A DNA stretch of 10,024 nt from JAYWXI01 sp036016955. Lineage in GTDB: Bacteria; Bacteroidota; Bacteroidia; Flavobacteriales; Weeksellaceae. Shown one piece after another: positions 1-7,524 of the stretch (position 1 is the first letter of the stretch; each line of letters begins with the position of its first letter). The translations under genes were made by a program, and so were the position numbers. The stretch lies in contig NZ_JAYWXI010000028.1 of NCBI RefSeq assembly GCF_036016955.1, forward strand, positions 1 to 10,024, in the 5' to 3' direction. The notes beneath the pieces were generated by a model. The model did not search any database. It saw only the letters and a list, made by a program, of their open reading frames with translations, and was not told where the DNA came from.

Positions 1-102
1 AATAAACTCAATAATCGACCTCGTAAAAGACTTGGATACCTCACGCCAAACGAAAAATTTAAACAAATTATTAATCAGAATTCTGTTGCATTTGCAAGTT
101 GA
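1..102 (+). CDS. IS30-family transposase, C-terminal end (partial)
   Basis: This is the last 33 codons of a plus-strand reading frame that enters from the left edge and stops at TGA 100-102. The peptide contains NNRPRKRLGYLTPNE, the well-known C-terminal signature of IS30-family DDE transposases, which follows the catalytic glutamate region; the DDE core itself lies outside the window. The frame runs into the terminal inverted repeat of the element, as is usual for IS30 relatives. It is convergent with the host helicase gene it interrupts. The family is clear, but no individual element can be named from so short a piece. Confidence 0.85.
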   Translation, partial: NKLNNRPRKRLGYLTPNEKFKQIINQNSVAFAS

Positions 103-110
103 ATTCAGCA
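1..110 (+). mobile_element. Right end of an IS30-family insertion sequence
   Basis: The element end is placed at about 110. Read on the minus strand from there, the bases TGCTGAATTCAAC followed by TTGC and GCAACAG resemble the IS30-type terminal repeat, whose remembered form is roughly TGTAGATTCAA..TTG..GCAACAG. Helicase coding sequence is intact up to about base 111 and becomes unrelated inside the element, which fixes the junction to within a few bases. The left end and the target duplication are outside the window. Confidence 0.7.
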
Positions 111-1276
111 GATTCTATAAAATCATATATTTCCCTTTGATGGGAATCCATTTCAACTGGAATGTATTTTTCTTCTATTGGTGGTAGCTTGAGATCTTTC
201 TTCTTAATTCTTATAAAATAAGGAGAAATGTTATCTTTTAATTCCTGTACCCGTTGTGATTCAGGCGAGTTATTATTAGTCATATCCGCCAAATTGTGAT
301 AATGAAACTTTAGAATTTCTTTAAATTTGAAAGGATAGATAAATTTATAAAGATTGAAAATATCTTGATAGCCATTTGGAACAGGAGTCCCTGTTAAAAT
401 CACCCTAGAAACTGCTTCTTTTGATATCTCTGTAACACTTCTTCCCCAAACACCTTCTGGATTTTTTATTCTATGTGCTTCATCAACAACAACCATTGTT
501 TTGTTTCGCTTCAAAAAATCAATAATGTCATTTTGAAAACGGTCAACGCCACCGTGAAAAATTAATGTTAGTTCTGGTGAGTTTGGTGAATATAAATGTT
601 CTAATTTTTGTTTCACTGAAATTTCACTATCACCAGACATTCTAAAAGAGTTAGGTTTATATCCAAAACACTCTGAAAATTCATTTTCCCAAGGAGCAAA
701 AGATGAAAGAGGTCCAACAACCAAAAGTTTATCTACGTGACGAGGATCTTCTTTAGGTAAACTTTTCAAAAACGCATATGCTCCATAAACTATTGATGTT
801 TTACCTGCACCAGGCACAGCAAAGTTGCAAGAGTTTTGAGCAAATGCCATATGAAAGGATGAAAGCAATTGCAATGGATAGAGTTTTCTTATCAACGTTT
901 CTTTAAGGACTTCCTGAAAATTGTCAAATTGAGTTACTAAAGACTTTTTCTCTGTAAACTCATTATCTCTAATTGCTCTGGCATTTTCACTAAACACTTC
1001 AAAATTTTCTTCCTCTTTAGAAAATGCCTGTAATTCTACTTGTATATTTTCTGTGAATTGAAAATCGTAATTATACTTTCCCATCAACCCTTGAATCTCT
1101 TGAAGAGTTTTTATTTGTGTTTCATCACGAAATGGAATAAAAACGGAGTTCGATTCTATAAAGTAATTGAGTCTTTTGAGAGAAATTAAAAGTCTTTTAT
1201 TTTGTAATAACGATTCTGTATCCCCATTTATGATAAAGATATTATCTACGATATTGACATCTATAGAATAGCTCAT
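71..1276 (-). pseudogene. SNF2/DEAD-like helicase, cut off by an IS insertion
   Basis: This is the N-terminal half of a superfamily 2 DNA helicase or translocase of the SNF2 type. An uncharacterised N-terminal part (about residues 1-125) is followed by a RecA-like ATPase lobe. Walker A is VPGAGKTS at about 154-161, the Walker B box is DEAH at 265-268 inside VVVDEAHRIKNPEG, and motif III is LTGTPVPNG from 294. The second RecA lobe with motifs V and VI is missing. Native sequence ends near residue 388, and the last 13 residues and the stop are read from the IS30-family terminus. The ATG overlaps the stop of the ParB-like gene by one base (TAATG), so the two were translationally coupled. The helicase remainder, and possibly further operon genes, should lie beyond the IS. 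As it stands the product should be unable to couple ATP hydrolysis to DNA movement. Confidence 0.88.
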
Positions 1277-2694
1277 TATAAGTTCTTGTTTATTTGATAT
1301 CCAATCTGTTGTATTCTTTTGGTTTTATCTTGAACTTCTTCAACTTCATCAGCAGGTATTTTATCGACTTCAATTCCCTCCAATAATTCAATTATATGAG
1401 ATAAAACTCTAGAAGGGGATTTTTTTTGAAGTGAATTGAAAATTTTATCACCTAACTCTTGCACCATTCGTTGTACTTCAGGCTTAGCAAATGCCTTGTG
1501 TCCAGTTTTTATTGCTTCAAATGTCTGAGAGGCTCTCTTTATAAGTTTCTCAGGTTCTTCCGCAGCTTTATTATAACCAACTAGATATTTGTGGTCGTTC
1601 AGGTTTTCTAAAAATGCACTTGTATCGTTTTCGAATATCGAACTTTCAAAAAAGAGTTTGTCTCTTGCGTTTAAATGTTTCTCTAGGTTAGTCGAGTTAA
1701 AATCAATTTCAGGTTCTTTAGGAAGTTTTCTGATAATTTCGTTATGCTTAGAAGAAAAACTCTTCCAAATTTCTTTATCCCCAAAAAAATGCTTATCGCT
1801 ATTTCCTTCCGCTAAATTTCTAAATTCTTTCCCATCATATTCATTCCTAAACCTTAGATAATCAAATGCAATAATTTTTAAATCATCAACATCACTATCT
1901 GTATAACCGTCAAATGCCTTTTTACTTGATTCTCCGTAAAACGTATTTAACCATTTGGTTAATGATAAAAACTGATCTTCTCTACTGTCAAGTTGAGTGT
2001 AAATACCATCATATTCAAGATATTCAAGATATTCGTCCATCACAGCCATTGTATCAAGATACTTTCGTATTTCTCCCTCTGTTTCTCCCATCCAATCTGA
2101 AATACTTTTGATTGCTTCAGTTTCAGAGATTTTGGAAGTTAATTTATCGAATATTTGCTTTGCTTTAAGATACTTTTCAATTGGGTTGTAGCCCAATTTT
2201 TCATCTTCACCCATTTGATAGGTGGTTTCAAGTCTTTCAATTTCGATTGGGTTTTCATCAAGGGTAACAGGTAGTACAATGGCTTTGAAGTAACCAGTTC
2301 TATCAACTTTGTTCAAAAGCATTGCTCTTCTGTTTCCGTCAATTATTACCCCATCCTTTGTGATAATACCAACTTTTTGCTGACCGAAATCTTTAATACT
2401 TGCAAGCGTTTTTTTATTTCTGTCAACTTTAGATTCCCATAGTAGATTTTCTATTAAATTTCTTCCTTCTTCAGTCTCAAGGTCTATTTCTTGATTTTGC
2501 TTTTCTAAAGATTTAGTTCTACTAAGAATCCTTCCGTTGTATTTATTGTATATTAAATATGAAAGCGGAATATTGTAAACCTTTTCTGTTTTTAGTTGCT
2601 TTTCCCACATTATTTCATGGTTTAGCAAATCAGTTCGGTTTTTATCCCTTTCGATAATTTCCTGTATTTTTTGTATTCTAACTTCTTTGTTCAT
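1276..2694 (-). CDS. ParB/Srx-fold (DGNRR) protein of a methylase-helicase operon
   Basis: This 472-residue protein has a ParB/sulfiredoxin-type N-terminal domain. PLSYLIYNKYNGRI at about 43-56 matches the opening strand and loop of ParB-like folds, and DGVIIDGNRRAML at about 114-126 is the signature loop (DGNRR at 119-123). The remainder, about 150-472, is charged and mostly helical with no motif I recognise. ParB/Srx domains bind nucleotides and occur in partition proteins, phosphorothioation regulators such as DndB and many defence islands; which role applies here is not readable. The start lies two bases after the stop of the upstream methyltransferase, and its stop overlaps the helicase start, so the three genes form one compact operon. 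I infer it acts with the methyltransferase and helicase, perhaps in nucleotide-dependent recognition or control. Confidence 0.75.
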   Translation of the reverse strand: MNKEVRIQKIQEIIERDKNRTDLLNHEIMWEKQLKTEKVYNIPLSYLIYNKYNGRILSRTKSLEKQNQEIDLETEEGRNLIENLLWESKVDRNKKTLASIKDFGQQKVGIITKDGVIIDGNRRAMLLNKVDRTGYFKAIVLPVTLDENPIEIERLETTYQMGEDEKLGYNPIEKYLKAKQIFDKLTSKISETEAIKSISDWMGETEGEIRKYLDTMAVMDEYLEYLEYDGIYTQLDSREDQFLSLTKWLNTFYGESSKKAFDGYTDSDVDDLKIIAFDYLRFRNEYDGKEFRNLAEGNSDKHFFGDKEIWKSFSSKHNEIIRKLPKEPEIDFNSTNLEKHLNARDKLFFESSIFENDTSAFLENLNDHKYLVGYNKAAEEPEKLIKRASQTFEAIKTGHKAFAKPEVQRMVQELGDKIFNSLQKKSPSRVLSHIIELLEGIEVDKIPADEVEEVQDKTKRIQQIGYQINKNL

Positions 2695-2696
2695 AA

Positions 2697-4403
2697 TTAC
2701 TTATTGTTTGCGATAGAGGAAATTTTATTGACAGCATAAAGCGCAAAAACTTGCTTAATAGGTACCTTAGATTTGTTCTTAAATACTATTATATCACCTT
2801 GCTCAAATGAAGAATTTGGGCATCCAACTTTTTCAATAATATCTGCAATTTCATCTACAAGAATTGTAGGTTCTTTCAACTTCTCAATCGAGATTTGCTT
2901 TTCATACATATCTTGGAGTTGAACTTTATCTCCAATCTTTTCTGAAAAACCATTATTGATGATTTCTAAGAATCTTTTCCCTCCTTTGAAACTTTCGATA
3001 AGAGGTTCTAATTCTTTGTAGTATTCATCTTCAACTTTTTGGACAGGAAAGCCTTCTCCTGTTCCATATTGAATAGAAGTAAACCATTTGTTTTTTGTTT
3101 TACTACTTTTATCAATATCGTAATTAGATAATGTTACTGTTAAATTACCATCTTTTATTGGGTGTCTTCTAAATCTCGCACCTTTGTTCTTTACGGGAGG
3201 ATTATTAAACTCCTTTAGTTTATAGGTATTTAAATTAAGTACTCCTTCAAGTTTAGGTGTTTTGTTTACAATTAAGTTCTTGGGCTTACTATGTTTTAGA
3301 AACTGCAATGTTGTTTCTGCCAAGGCTCGACTAACAGCACAGCAGACAGCATTACCTACAAGTCTCCATTTAGTGTTTTCAGAACCCATAAACTGATAAG
3401 TTATTGGGAATCCCATAATAATTGCCGCTTCCCTTACAGTAGGTAATCTGTATTCTCCATCTCCTTTTCTATTAATCTCTGATTTGTAAATAATAGACTC
3501 CCTTGAGTTAGCAATTTTAGTTGCAGTTATAGTTCTGCTTGGGTTATTACTATTCTCTGGAAAAGACATTTTTCCCATATAAGGGTGATTCTGTTTCCAA
3601 AATTTCGAAAACCTCCACTCAACCTCATAAACCCCAGTATCATAGAAATGATCTGTAATCTGATTTTGAGGAATTCTAATATCATAATTTATGTCTTTTA
3701 CTTCTATGAAATTTTCCTTCTGAAATGGAGTTGGAAAATTTTGTTGAATAGTTTTAATTGATTTATAGAACGGTAAGTCTCCTTTTATTTTTGGATTACA
3801 ATGAGTATGCTTGGGAACTATAAGTTTTTTTTGTTTGATAATCTCACCTGAGATTACTCGCTTTCTTGCTTGTATTGATCCATAATCTGCTGAATTAATT
3901 ATAGTTGTATTTTCAAATAAATCAATTGCTATTTTATTAGGACTGATTTTATGCTCATTCGCCCAATCTGTAAGACCTAAATCCTTAAAGGTATATGCGG
4001 TTTGTAAATATCTTTTGGAATTTACAACGTTTTCCATAAACCAAGCTTTAAGAGTAGAATTTGGTTGATGTTTTTTTACAGCTACTATCTTTAAGAAAGT
4101 CTCTGTTAATTTTACCCCTAAAGATTTATCTGCCTTTCCTGATTTGTTAGAACTTGAAAAGCTAACACAAGGTGGGCTTCCCAGAATAATGTCTGTGTTT
4201 GGTATAGCGTTTATTTCATCAATTGAATTGTCGAAATCTAAAATATTCTTTGGACTACATTGTAAATTAAAGTTATGATTATAAGTGTCTACAGCAGGTT
4301 TCCAATGGTCATAACCGTAAATTATACCATATCCCATTTGTCGGAAGCCTTCGGAAAAGCCTCCTGCTCCACAAAAAAAATCTATTACTGTTAATTCATT
4401 CAT
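2697..4403 (-). CDS. DNA (cytosine-5) methyltransferase with C-terminal extension
   Basis: This 568-residue enzyme transfers a methyl group from S-adenosylmethionine to C5 of cytosine in DNA. Motif I is DFFCGAGGFSEGF at 8-20. Motif IV is GSPPCVSFS at 75-83 with catalytic Cys79. Motif VI is ENV at 124-126, motif VIII QARKR at 178-182, NPSRTITATK at 286-295 precedes the end of the target-recognition region, and motif X is GNAV at 349-352. All expected catalytic blocks are present. About 190 residues follow motif X, unusual for a simple methylase, and suggest an extra DNA-binding or partner-binding module. It is the first gene of an operon with the ParB-like and SNF2-like genes. No PD-(D/E)XK restriction gene is seen with it, so it may mark self DNA for a helicase-based system. 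The target sequence cannot be read from the protein. Confidence 0.92.
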   Translation of the reverse strand: MNELTVIDFFCGAGGFSEGFRQMGYGIIYGYDHWKPAVDTYNHNFNLQCSPKNILDFDNSIDEINAIPNTDIILGSPPCVSFSSSNKSGKADKSLGVKLTETFLKIVAVKKHQPNSTLKAWFMENVVNSKRYLQTAYTFKDLGLTDWANEHKISPNKIAIDLFENTTIINSADYGSIQARKRVISGEIIKQKKLIVPKHTHCNPKIKGDLPFYKSIKTIQQNFPTPFQKENFIEVKDINYDIRIPQNQITDHFYDTGVYEVEWRFSKFWKQNHPYMGKMSFPENSNNPSRTITATKIANSRESIIYKSEINRKGDGEYRLPTVREAAIIMGFPITYQFMGSENTKWRLVGNAVCCAVSRALAETTLQFLKHSKPKNLIVNKTPKLEGVLNLNTYKLKEFNNPPVKNKGARFRRHPIKDGNLTVTLSNYDIDKSSKTKNKWFTSIQYGTGEGFPVQKVEDEYYKELEPLIESFKGGKRFLEIINNGFSEKIGDKVQLQDMYEKQISIEKLKEPTILVDEIADIIEKVGCPNSSFEQGDIIVFKNKSKVPIKQVFALYAVNKISSIANNK

Positions 4404-4411
4404 CTATTGGT

Positions 4412-4419
4412 CAAATATA
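4412..4419 (-). promoter_or_regulatory. Possible Bacteroidota -7 box before the methylase operon
   Basis: On the minus strand TATATTTG fits the Bacteroidota -7 consensus TAnnTTTG and ends eight bases before the ATG of the methyltransferase. A clear -33 TTG is not visible at the usual spacing. If used, the transcript would be leaderless or nearly so. Confidence 0.35.
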
Positions 4420-4458
4420 CGTTTTTCTTATTTTTTAAATCATTTCAGCGTTGGCAAA

Positions 4459-4521
4459 AAATGGCTCTTTTGGTTTTTGGAGCTTTGGATCGTGTGTCGA
4501 CAAAAACCAAATGTGCCATTT
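4459..4521 (-). terminator. 21-bp imperfect hairpin upstream of the methylase operon
   Basis: Arms 4459-4479 and 4501-4521 are complementary at 19 of 21 positions around a 21-base loop. On the minus strand the stem is followed by a run of six T (ATTTTTTGCC), so it could end transcription arriving from units 2-4 before the operon's own promoter. The loop is long for an intrinsic terminator. A folded remnant of another recombination site is an alternative. Together with the neighbouring spacer (4420-4548) this is all I see between the methyltransferase gene and repeat A. Confidence 0.4.
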
Positions 4522-4548
4522 GCGGGTCGGCTTTTTACACTGACGCAC

Positions 4549-4735
4549 AACGGAAAAAGTATTTGCGAAGGGCGGGTTTGAATTGGACGACAAGTTCAAT
4601 TCAGCACAACCGAAGCGGATGCTTTTTCCGTATTGCTAAAATACTTAAAATAGTAATACGGAAAAGCAGAAGTGGATAAATATTACCAAATTTTCAACCA
4701 TGCACTTAACCCCTCCTTTTGCAAATACTATGTTA
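4549..4735. repeat. Repeat A: attC-like structured site, identical to repeat B
   Basis: This 187-bp block is identical base for base with 5336-5522 as far as I can compare by eye. Its ends are inverted: AACGG plus AGTATTTGC on the left, and GCAAATACTATGTTA on the right. Next inwards, GAAGGGCGGG faces CCCCTCCTTTT. Two further hairpins lie inside: 4579-4585 with 4597-4603, and 4621-4638 with 4651-4667 (one bulged T, one G.T pair). The flanks do not match each other. The right flank instead pairs with the left flank of repeat B, across unit 2. This is the plan of an integron attC site, although it is longer than typical sites and lacks the exact RYYYAAC/GTTRRRY cores. No protein-coding gene is evident in it. 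Confidence 0.8.
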
Positions 4736-5337
4736 GCTGTAGTCATTATTCTCTATCAATTTTCACATTTTCAATATTCAATTCAGTCAATAAAGTATTG
4801 TAATTTTTAAGATTTTTTGAGGAATTGTCATAAACTCTTATATAAAATGTAGAGTCAGTTTTTTCTGCTCCGAAAATTTGTCCAGAATGACTAGGAAAGT
4901 TCTCTGAAATTTTACTTTCTGTAAGTTTTAAAAGGTATTCGAAGATTGCTTTTTGTTGAACTTTATTTAATTTTAGTTCCTTTTCATAATCGAGTTTTTG
5001 AAATTCAGGTTTTCCATAAAGCTCTCCAATTTTACTGCAATCAACTCTATTTTTAATATATTTTGCATAAAAATTTTGGTTTTCTTTCGCATAAACTTCA
5101 AGAATTTCTTTGTGTCCTCCCCATTCTCCACATTCATTAAATGAAGCAAATAGAATTAATTTTGTGCTCGAACCAAAAGCTCCTAAATATTCGGGTTGGA
5201 AAAAATCGATTTCCTCATCGTTATTTTTAATCAATTCTTTTGATTCCTTCTTATTATGGCAAGAAATGAAAAAAATGAAAATTGATAAATATTTGAGGAA
5301 TTTCATTTATGCAGTATTTTTTTATGATTACAGCTAA
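4551..5337 (-). mobile_element. Cassette-like unit 2 (lipoprotein gene plus repeat A)
   Basis: Read on the minus strand, the unit starts at the GTTAGCTGTA arm and holds one gene whose start is about 30 bases in. The gene stop almost touches the matching TACAGCTAAC arm, and the unit ends with repeat A. Unit length is 787 bp. This compact gene-then-site order is that of an integron cassette. The boundaries assume cleavage at G|TT as in integrons, which is inference. Confidence 0.55.
4746..5306 (-). CDS. Small predicted lipoprotein of unknown function
   Basis: This 186-residue protein begins with a lipoprotein-type signal peptide: lysines at 2 and 5, a hydrophobic stretch 7-14 (LSIFIFFI) and Cys16 as the likely acylated residue. 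An Asn-, Lys- and Glu-rich tether follows, as is usual for Bacteroidota lipoproteins. The mature part has a distinctive NECGEWGGHKE stretch at 57-67 and a second cysteine at 90, so a Cys59-Cys90 disulfide is possible. I do not recognise the family. It is the only gene of its unit, with about 30 bases before the start and only a few after the stop before the repeat arms, and no recognisable promoter of its own. Its presence among defence genes is unexplained. It could be an envelope-level protector or an ordinary passenger. Confidence 0.75.
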   Translation of the reverse strand: MKFLKYLSIFIFFISCHNKKESKELIKNNDEEIDFFQPEYLGAFGSSTKLILFASFNECGEWGGHKEILEVYAKENQNFYAKYIKNRVDCSKIGELYGKPEFQKLDYEKELKLNKVQQKAIFEYLLKLTESKISENFPSHSGQIFGAEKTDSTFYIRVYDNSSKNLKNYNTLLTELNIENVKIDRE

Positions 5338-5522
5338 CGGAAAAAGTATTTGCGAAGGGCGGGTTTGAATTGGACGACAAGTTCAATTCAGCACAACCGA
5401 AGCGGATGCTTTTTCCGTATTGCTAAAATACTTAAAATAGTAATACGGAAAAGCAGAAGTGGATAAATATTACCAAATTTTCAACCATGCACTTAACCCC
5501 TCCTTTTGCAAATACTATGTTA
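5336..5522. repeat. Repeat B: attC-like structured site, identical to repeat A
   Basis: This is the second copy of the 187-bp block, offset 787 bases from repeat A. Its left flank, TACAGCTAAC, pairs with the right flank of A. Its right flank, GTTATACGAC, pairs with the left flank of repeat C. The internal hairpins are those of A, at 5366-5372/5384-5390 and 5408-5425/5438-5454. It fills nearly all of the gap between the lipoprotein gene and the 602-residue gene; no other gene is seen there. Confidence 0.8.
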
Positions 5523-7378
5523 TACGACGTTTTTAAGGTTTACAATGAATATAAATTTCCGTATTTGCTTCAAAGCAACTTGAAATTAGAGAAGAGATGA
5601 ACCAAAGAATTTGTATAACCTCATTTCTTTCACGGAACGACTCTCCGTTTTTCAATTTATGTAATCTATCTTCCAATGCCGACTTTGAGATGAAATTAAT
5701 AACAATATGAACCTGTTTTTTAATATTTGGATAACCCTTAATTTTCTTAAAATAATCAATCACTTCATTTGAATTCTGACCTGTTCTAATTCTATTTATT
5801 TGAGTTTGGATAGAGTCATTTTTGTACAAATTATTCCATAAATTTTCTTTAATATCCCATTGGTCATCTGATGGAGATAAATTTCCTAGATTTTTTAAGG
5901 TTTGTCCAACAATATCTTGAAAGTCAGATGCTGAAAAACTTGAATTTTTGTATTTAGAATGATAAAATGAAATTAATTCCTCATTTAAACCAATATGATC
6001 TGCCCATTCTTTGGAAAGATCATCGCAAACAAAATAATCATAATCTGCTTTAAATTTATTTTCTACAAATCCAAAGACTGAATCTTCTGTAAAATCTATA
6101 GAATCAGTTCTGAATTCACCTTTTTCTGATGTTACATTTTCAAGTTCAGGATGATCTTTAAATATCTTTAAAGTTGCATCCAAATTTCCTAATAATCGAT
6201 TATCTTTAAATAATTTTCTATTACAATATATAAATTCTGGATTATCAAATGTGATGATATAACTACGAGTCCAATTTATTACTGAAAGAATGGGATAACA
6301 TAGGTCATTTTCGTATTCAATATAAAGTTTAGAAAGTTTCTTTGATCGAAGTGTTATAGATTTATTATTTAAAAATAAACCTAAATCCTTTACAATCTTA
6401 TTTTTAATTATGTAGTTTTCATCTACTTTATTTATTTCCAATAAATATTCAAATTGTTTTAAAATTGGAATTAAGTTGATTTCTCTCTCTAATACTTCAT
6501 CGTTTTTTTTAATTCTGAAAAAACACCTTCTAATTTTATTCTCCTCAAATTCTTTATAAAGTTTGCTTAATACAAGTAATATTGAGGTTGGAATTAACTC
6601 ATCTTTATGTTTTGAATAATCAATTGATGTCGCGAATGAAGATAAAAAATTTGTTTTAGGAATATAGTTTTTTATTCTTTCTACTGTATTCTTGCACCAA
6701 TTTAAAAGACCATCAAAAGTGTTTTTGGGACCTAGTCGGTTGATTCTAGAAGAATTTACAGATAAAGCTACTTTTTGGTCGTCATTACTTACTCTTACAT
6801 TATTGAGAATGTAAGCTTGTAAACCAAAACTGGCAACATTTTCTTGTAGATTTGGAGACTCTAAGCTTTTTTGTCTTATTGCTCTATCAGATATATTCAT
6901 ATTATCCATACTTAGTTTTTCAAAAGAAGTATTATCTTCTGAAAATATAGATGTGATCACGTTGTAATCTAGAGATTCAAAATCTGATAGAAAATCTGAA
7001 ATTTTAGAAATGTTTCGTCTTGCAATTACAAGATGCTCTTCAAAATCAATTATACAGAGATATGCCAATTTTATTTCTTCCCAATTTGTAACCATTTCTT
7101 CAATAAAGGATGGTTTTTTCACGTATCTAAAAACTAAAACAGAATAAAATACTTCAGTTTCATTATCAAACGTTTTTTGCTTTTTGATAATTTCTAATAG
7201 TGCTCTTCCATGTTTATCAGTTGAAGCTTCTGTAAAAGTTTTTTTTATGACTCTTTTAGAAAGAAAATTTGGACTATCTTTAAGATAAAAATATGCATTT
7301 TCATGCAAAATCATATTGTCTAATAGCTGTGATTCATTCATTCGTTTTTAGGTATCGTTTTTATAAAATGTCGTATAA
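5338..7378 (-). mobile_element. Cassette-like unit 3 (nuclease-like gene plus repeat B)
   Basis: On the minus strand the unit opens with GTTATACGAC, has a 602-codon gene starting about 38 bases later, and ends with the complementary arm and repeat B, 2041 bp in all. It has no visible promoter between arm and start codon, so expression from upstream units is likely. Boundaries assume cleavage at G|TT. Confidence 0.55.
5533..7341 (-). CDS. 602-aa protein with PD-(D/E)XK-like nuclease motif, unknown family
   Basis: I do not recognise this family with certainty. The C-terminal third carries CDDLSKEWADHIGL at 439-452 followed by ISFYHSKYK at 457-465 and DFQDIVGQTLKNLG at about 473-486. The acidic Glu445/Asp448, the strand ending His461-Ser-Lys463 and the following helix fit a PD-(D/E)XK nuclease core of the kind fused to helicases or found in anti-phage proteins. 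This is motif reading, not a search. The first 400 residues contain no P-loop, helicase or methylase motif; they are Asn-, Lys- and Ile-rich with mixed strand and helix. No signal peptide or membrane segment is seen, so it should be cytoplasmic. It stands alone in its unit and overlaps nothing. The start chosen is the first ATG of ATGAATGAATC. It may be a single-gene defence nuclease. Confidence 0.7.
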   Translation of the reverse strand: MNESQLLDNMILHENAYFYLKDSPNFLSKRVIKKTFTEASTDKHGRALLEIIKKQKTFDNETEVFYSVLVFRYVKKPSFIEEMVTNWEEIKLAYLCIIDFEEHLVIARRNISKISDFLSDFESLDYNVITSIFSEDNTSFEKLSMDNMNISDRAIRQKSLESPNLQENVASFGLQAYILNNVRVSNDDQKVALSVNSSRINRLGPKNTFDGLLNWCKNTVERIKNYIPKTNFLSSFATSIDYSKHKDELIPTSILLVLSKLYKEFEENKIRRCFFRIKKNDEVLEREINLIPILKQFEYLLEINKVDENYIIKNKIVKDLGLFLNNKSITLRSKKLSKLYIEYENDLCYPILSVINWTRSYIITFDNPEFIYCNRKLFKDNRLLGNLDATLKIFKDHPELENVTSEKGEFRTDSIDFTEDSVFGFVENKFKADYDYFVCDDLSKEWADHIGLNEELISFYHSKYKNSSFSASDFQDIVGQTLKNLGNLSPSDDQWDIKENLWNNLYKNDSIQTQINRIRTGQNSNEVIDYFKKIKGYPNIKKQVHIVINFISKSALEDRLHKLKNGESFRERNEVIQILWFISSLISSCFEANTEIYIHCKP

Positions 7379-7500
7379 CGGTCAGGGTATTGCCGAAGGC
7401 AGGGCTTATAGCACCTAACTTCAAACAAAATACCATACTCCAAAAGTAAATAAATTTTTCTAAAATGCATATATTCCCCGCTTGCGGCAATACCTTGTTA
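7377..7500. repeat. Repeat C: attC-like structured site, divergent type
   Basis: This 124-bp block has the same plan as A and B but mostly different bases. It begins AACGG, ends TTGTTA, and its arms GGTATTGCCGAAGGCAGGG (7385-7403) and CCCCGCTTGCGGCAATACC (7476-7494) pair at 16 of 19 positions. The middle is AT-rich with no strong hairpin. Its left flank pairs with the right flank of B, and its right flank GTTATGTGCA pairs with the left flank of D. Conservation of structure with loss of sequence supports a folded recombination site. No gene is seen within it. Confidence 0.75.
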
Positions 7501-7524
7501 TGTGCAGGCGTTATTTAGGTTATT

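Noticed and set aside
71..4403. Unit 1 as a complete DISARM, BREX or Dnd system
   Set aside because: Key partners (DUF1998 protein, PLD nuclease, PglZ, DndC-type genes) are not in the window. A methylase plus an SNF2 helicase is not enough to assign a named system.
4407..4679. Plus-strand 90-codon reading frame covering the upstream hairpin and part of repeat A
   Set aside because: It runs through an inverted repeat and a structured site present twice, has no recognisable domain, and runs against all neighbouring genes.
4549..5522. Repeats A and B as a CRISPR array or as ends of a composite transposon
   Set aside because: There are only two identical copies, each 187 bp, with a gene between them; CRISPR repeats are short and regularly spaced. 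Neither copy encodes a transposase.
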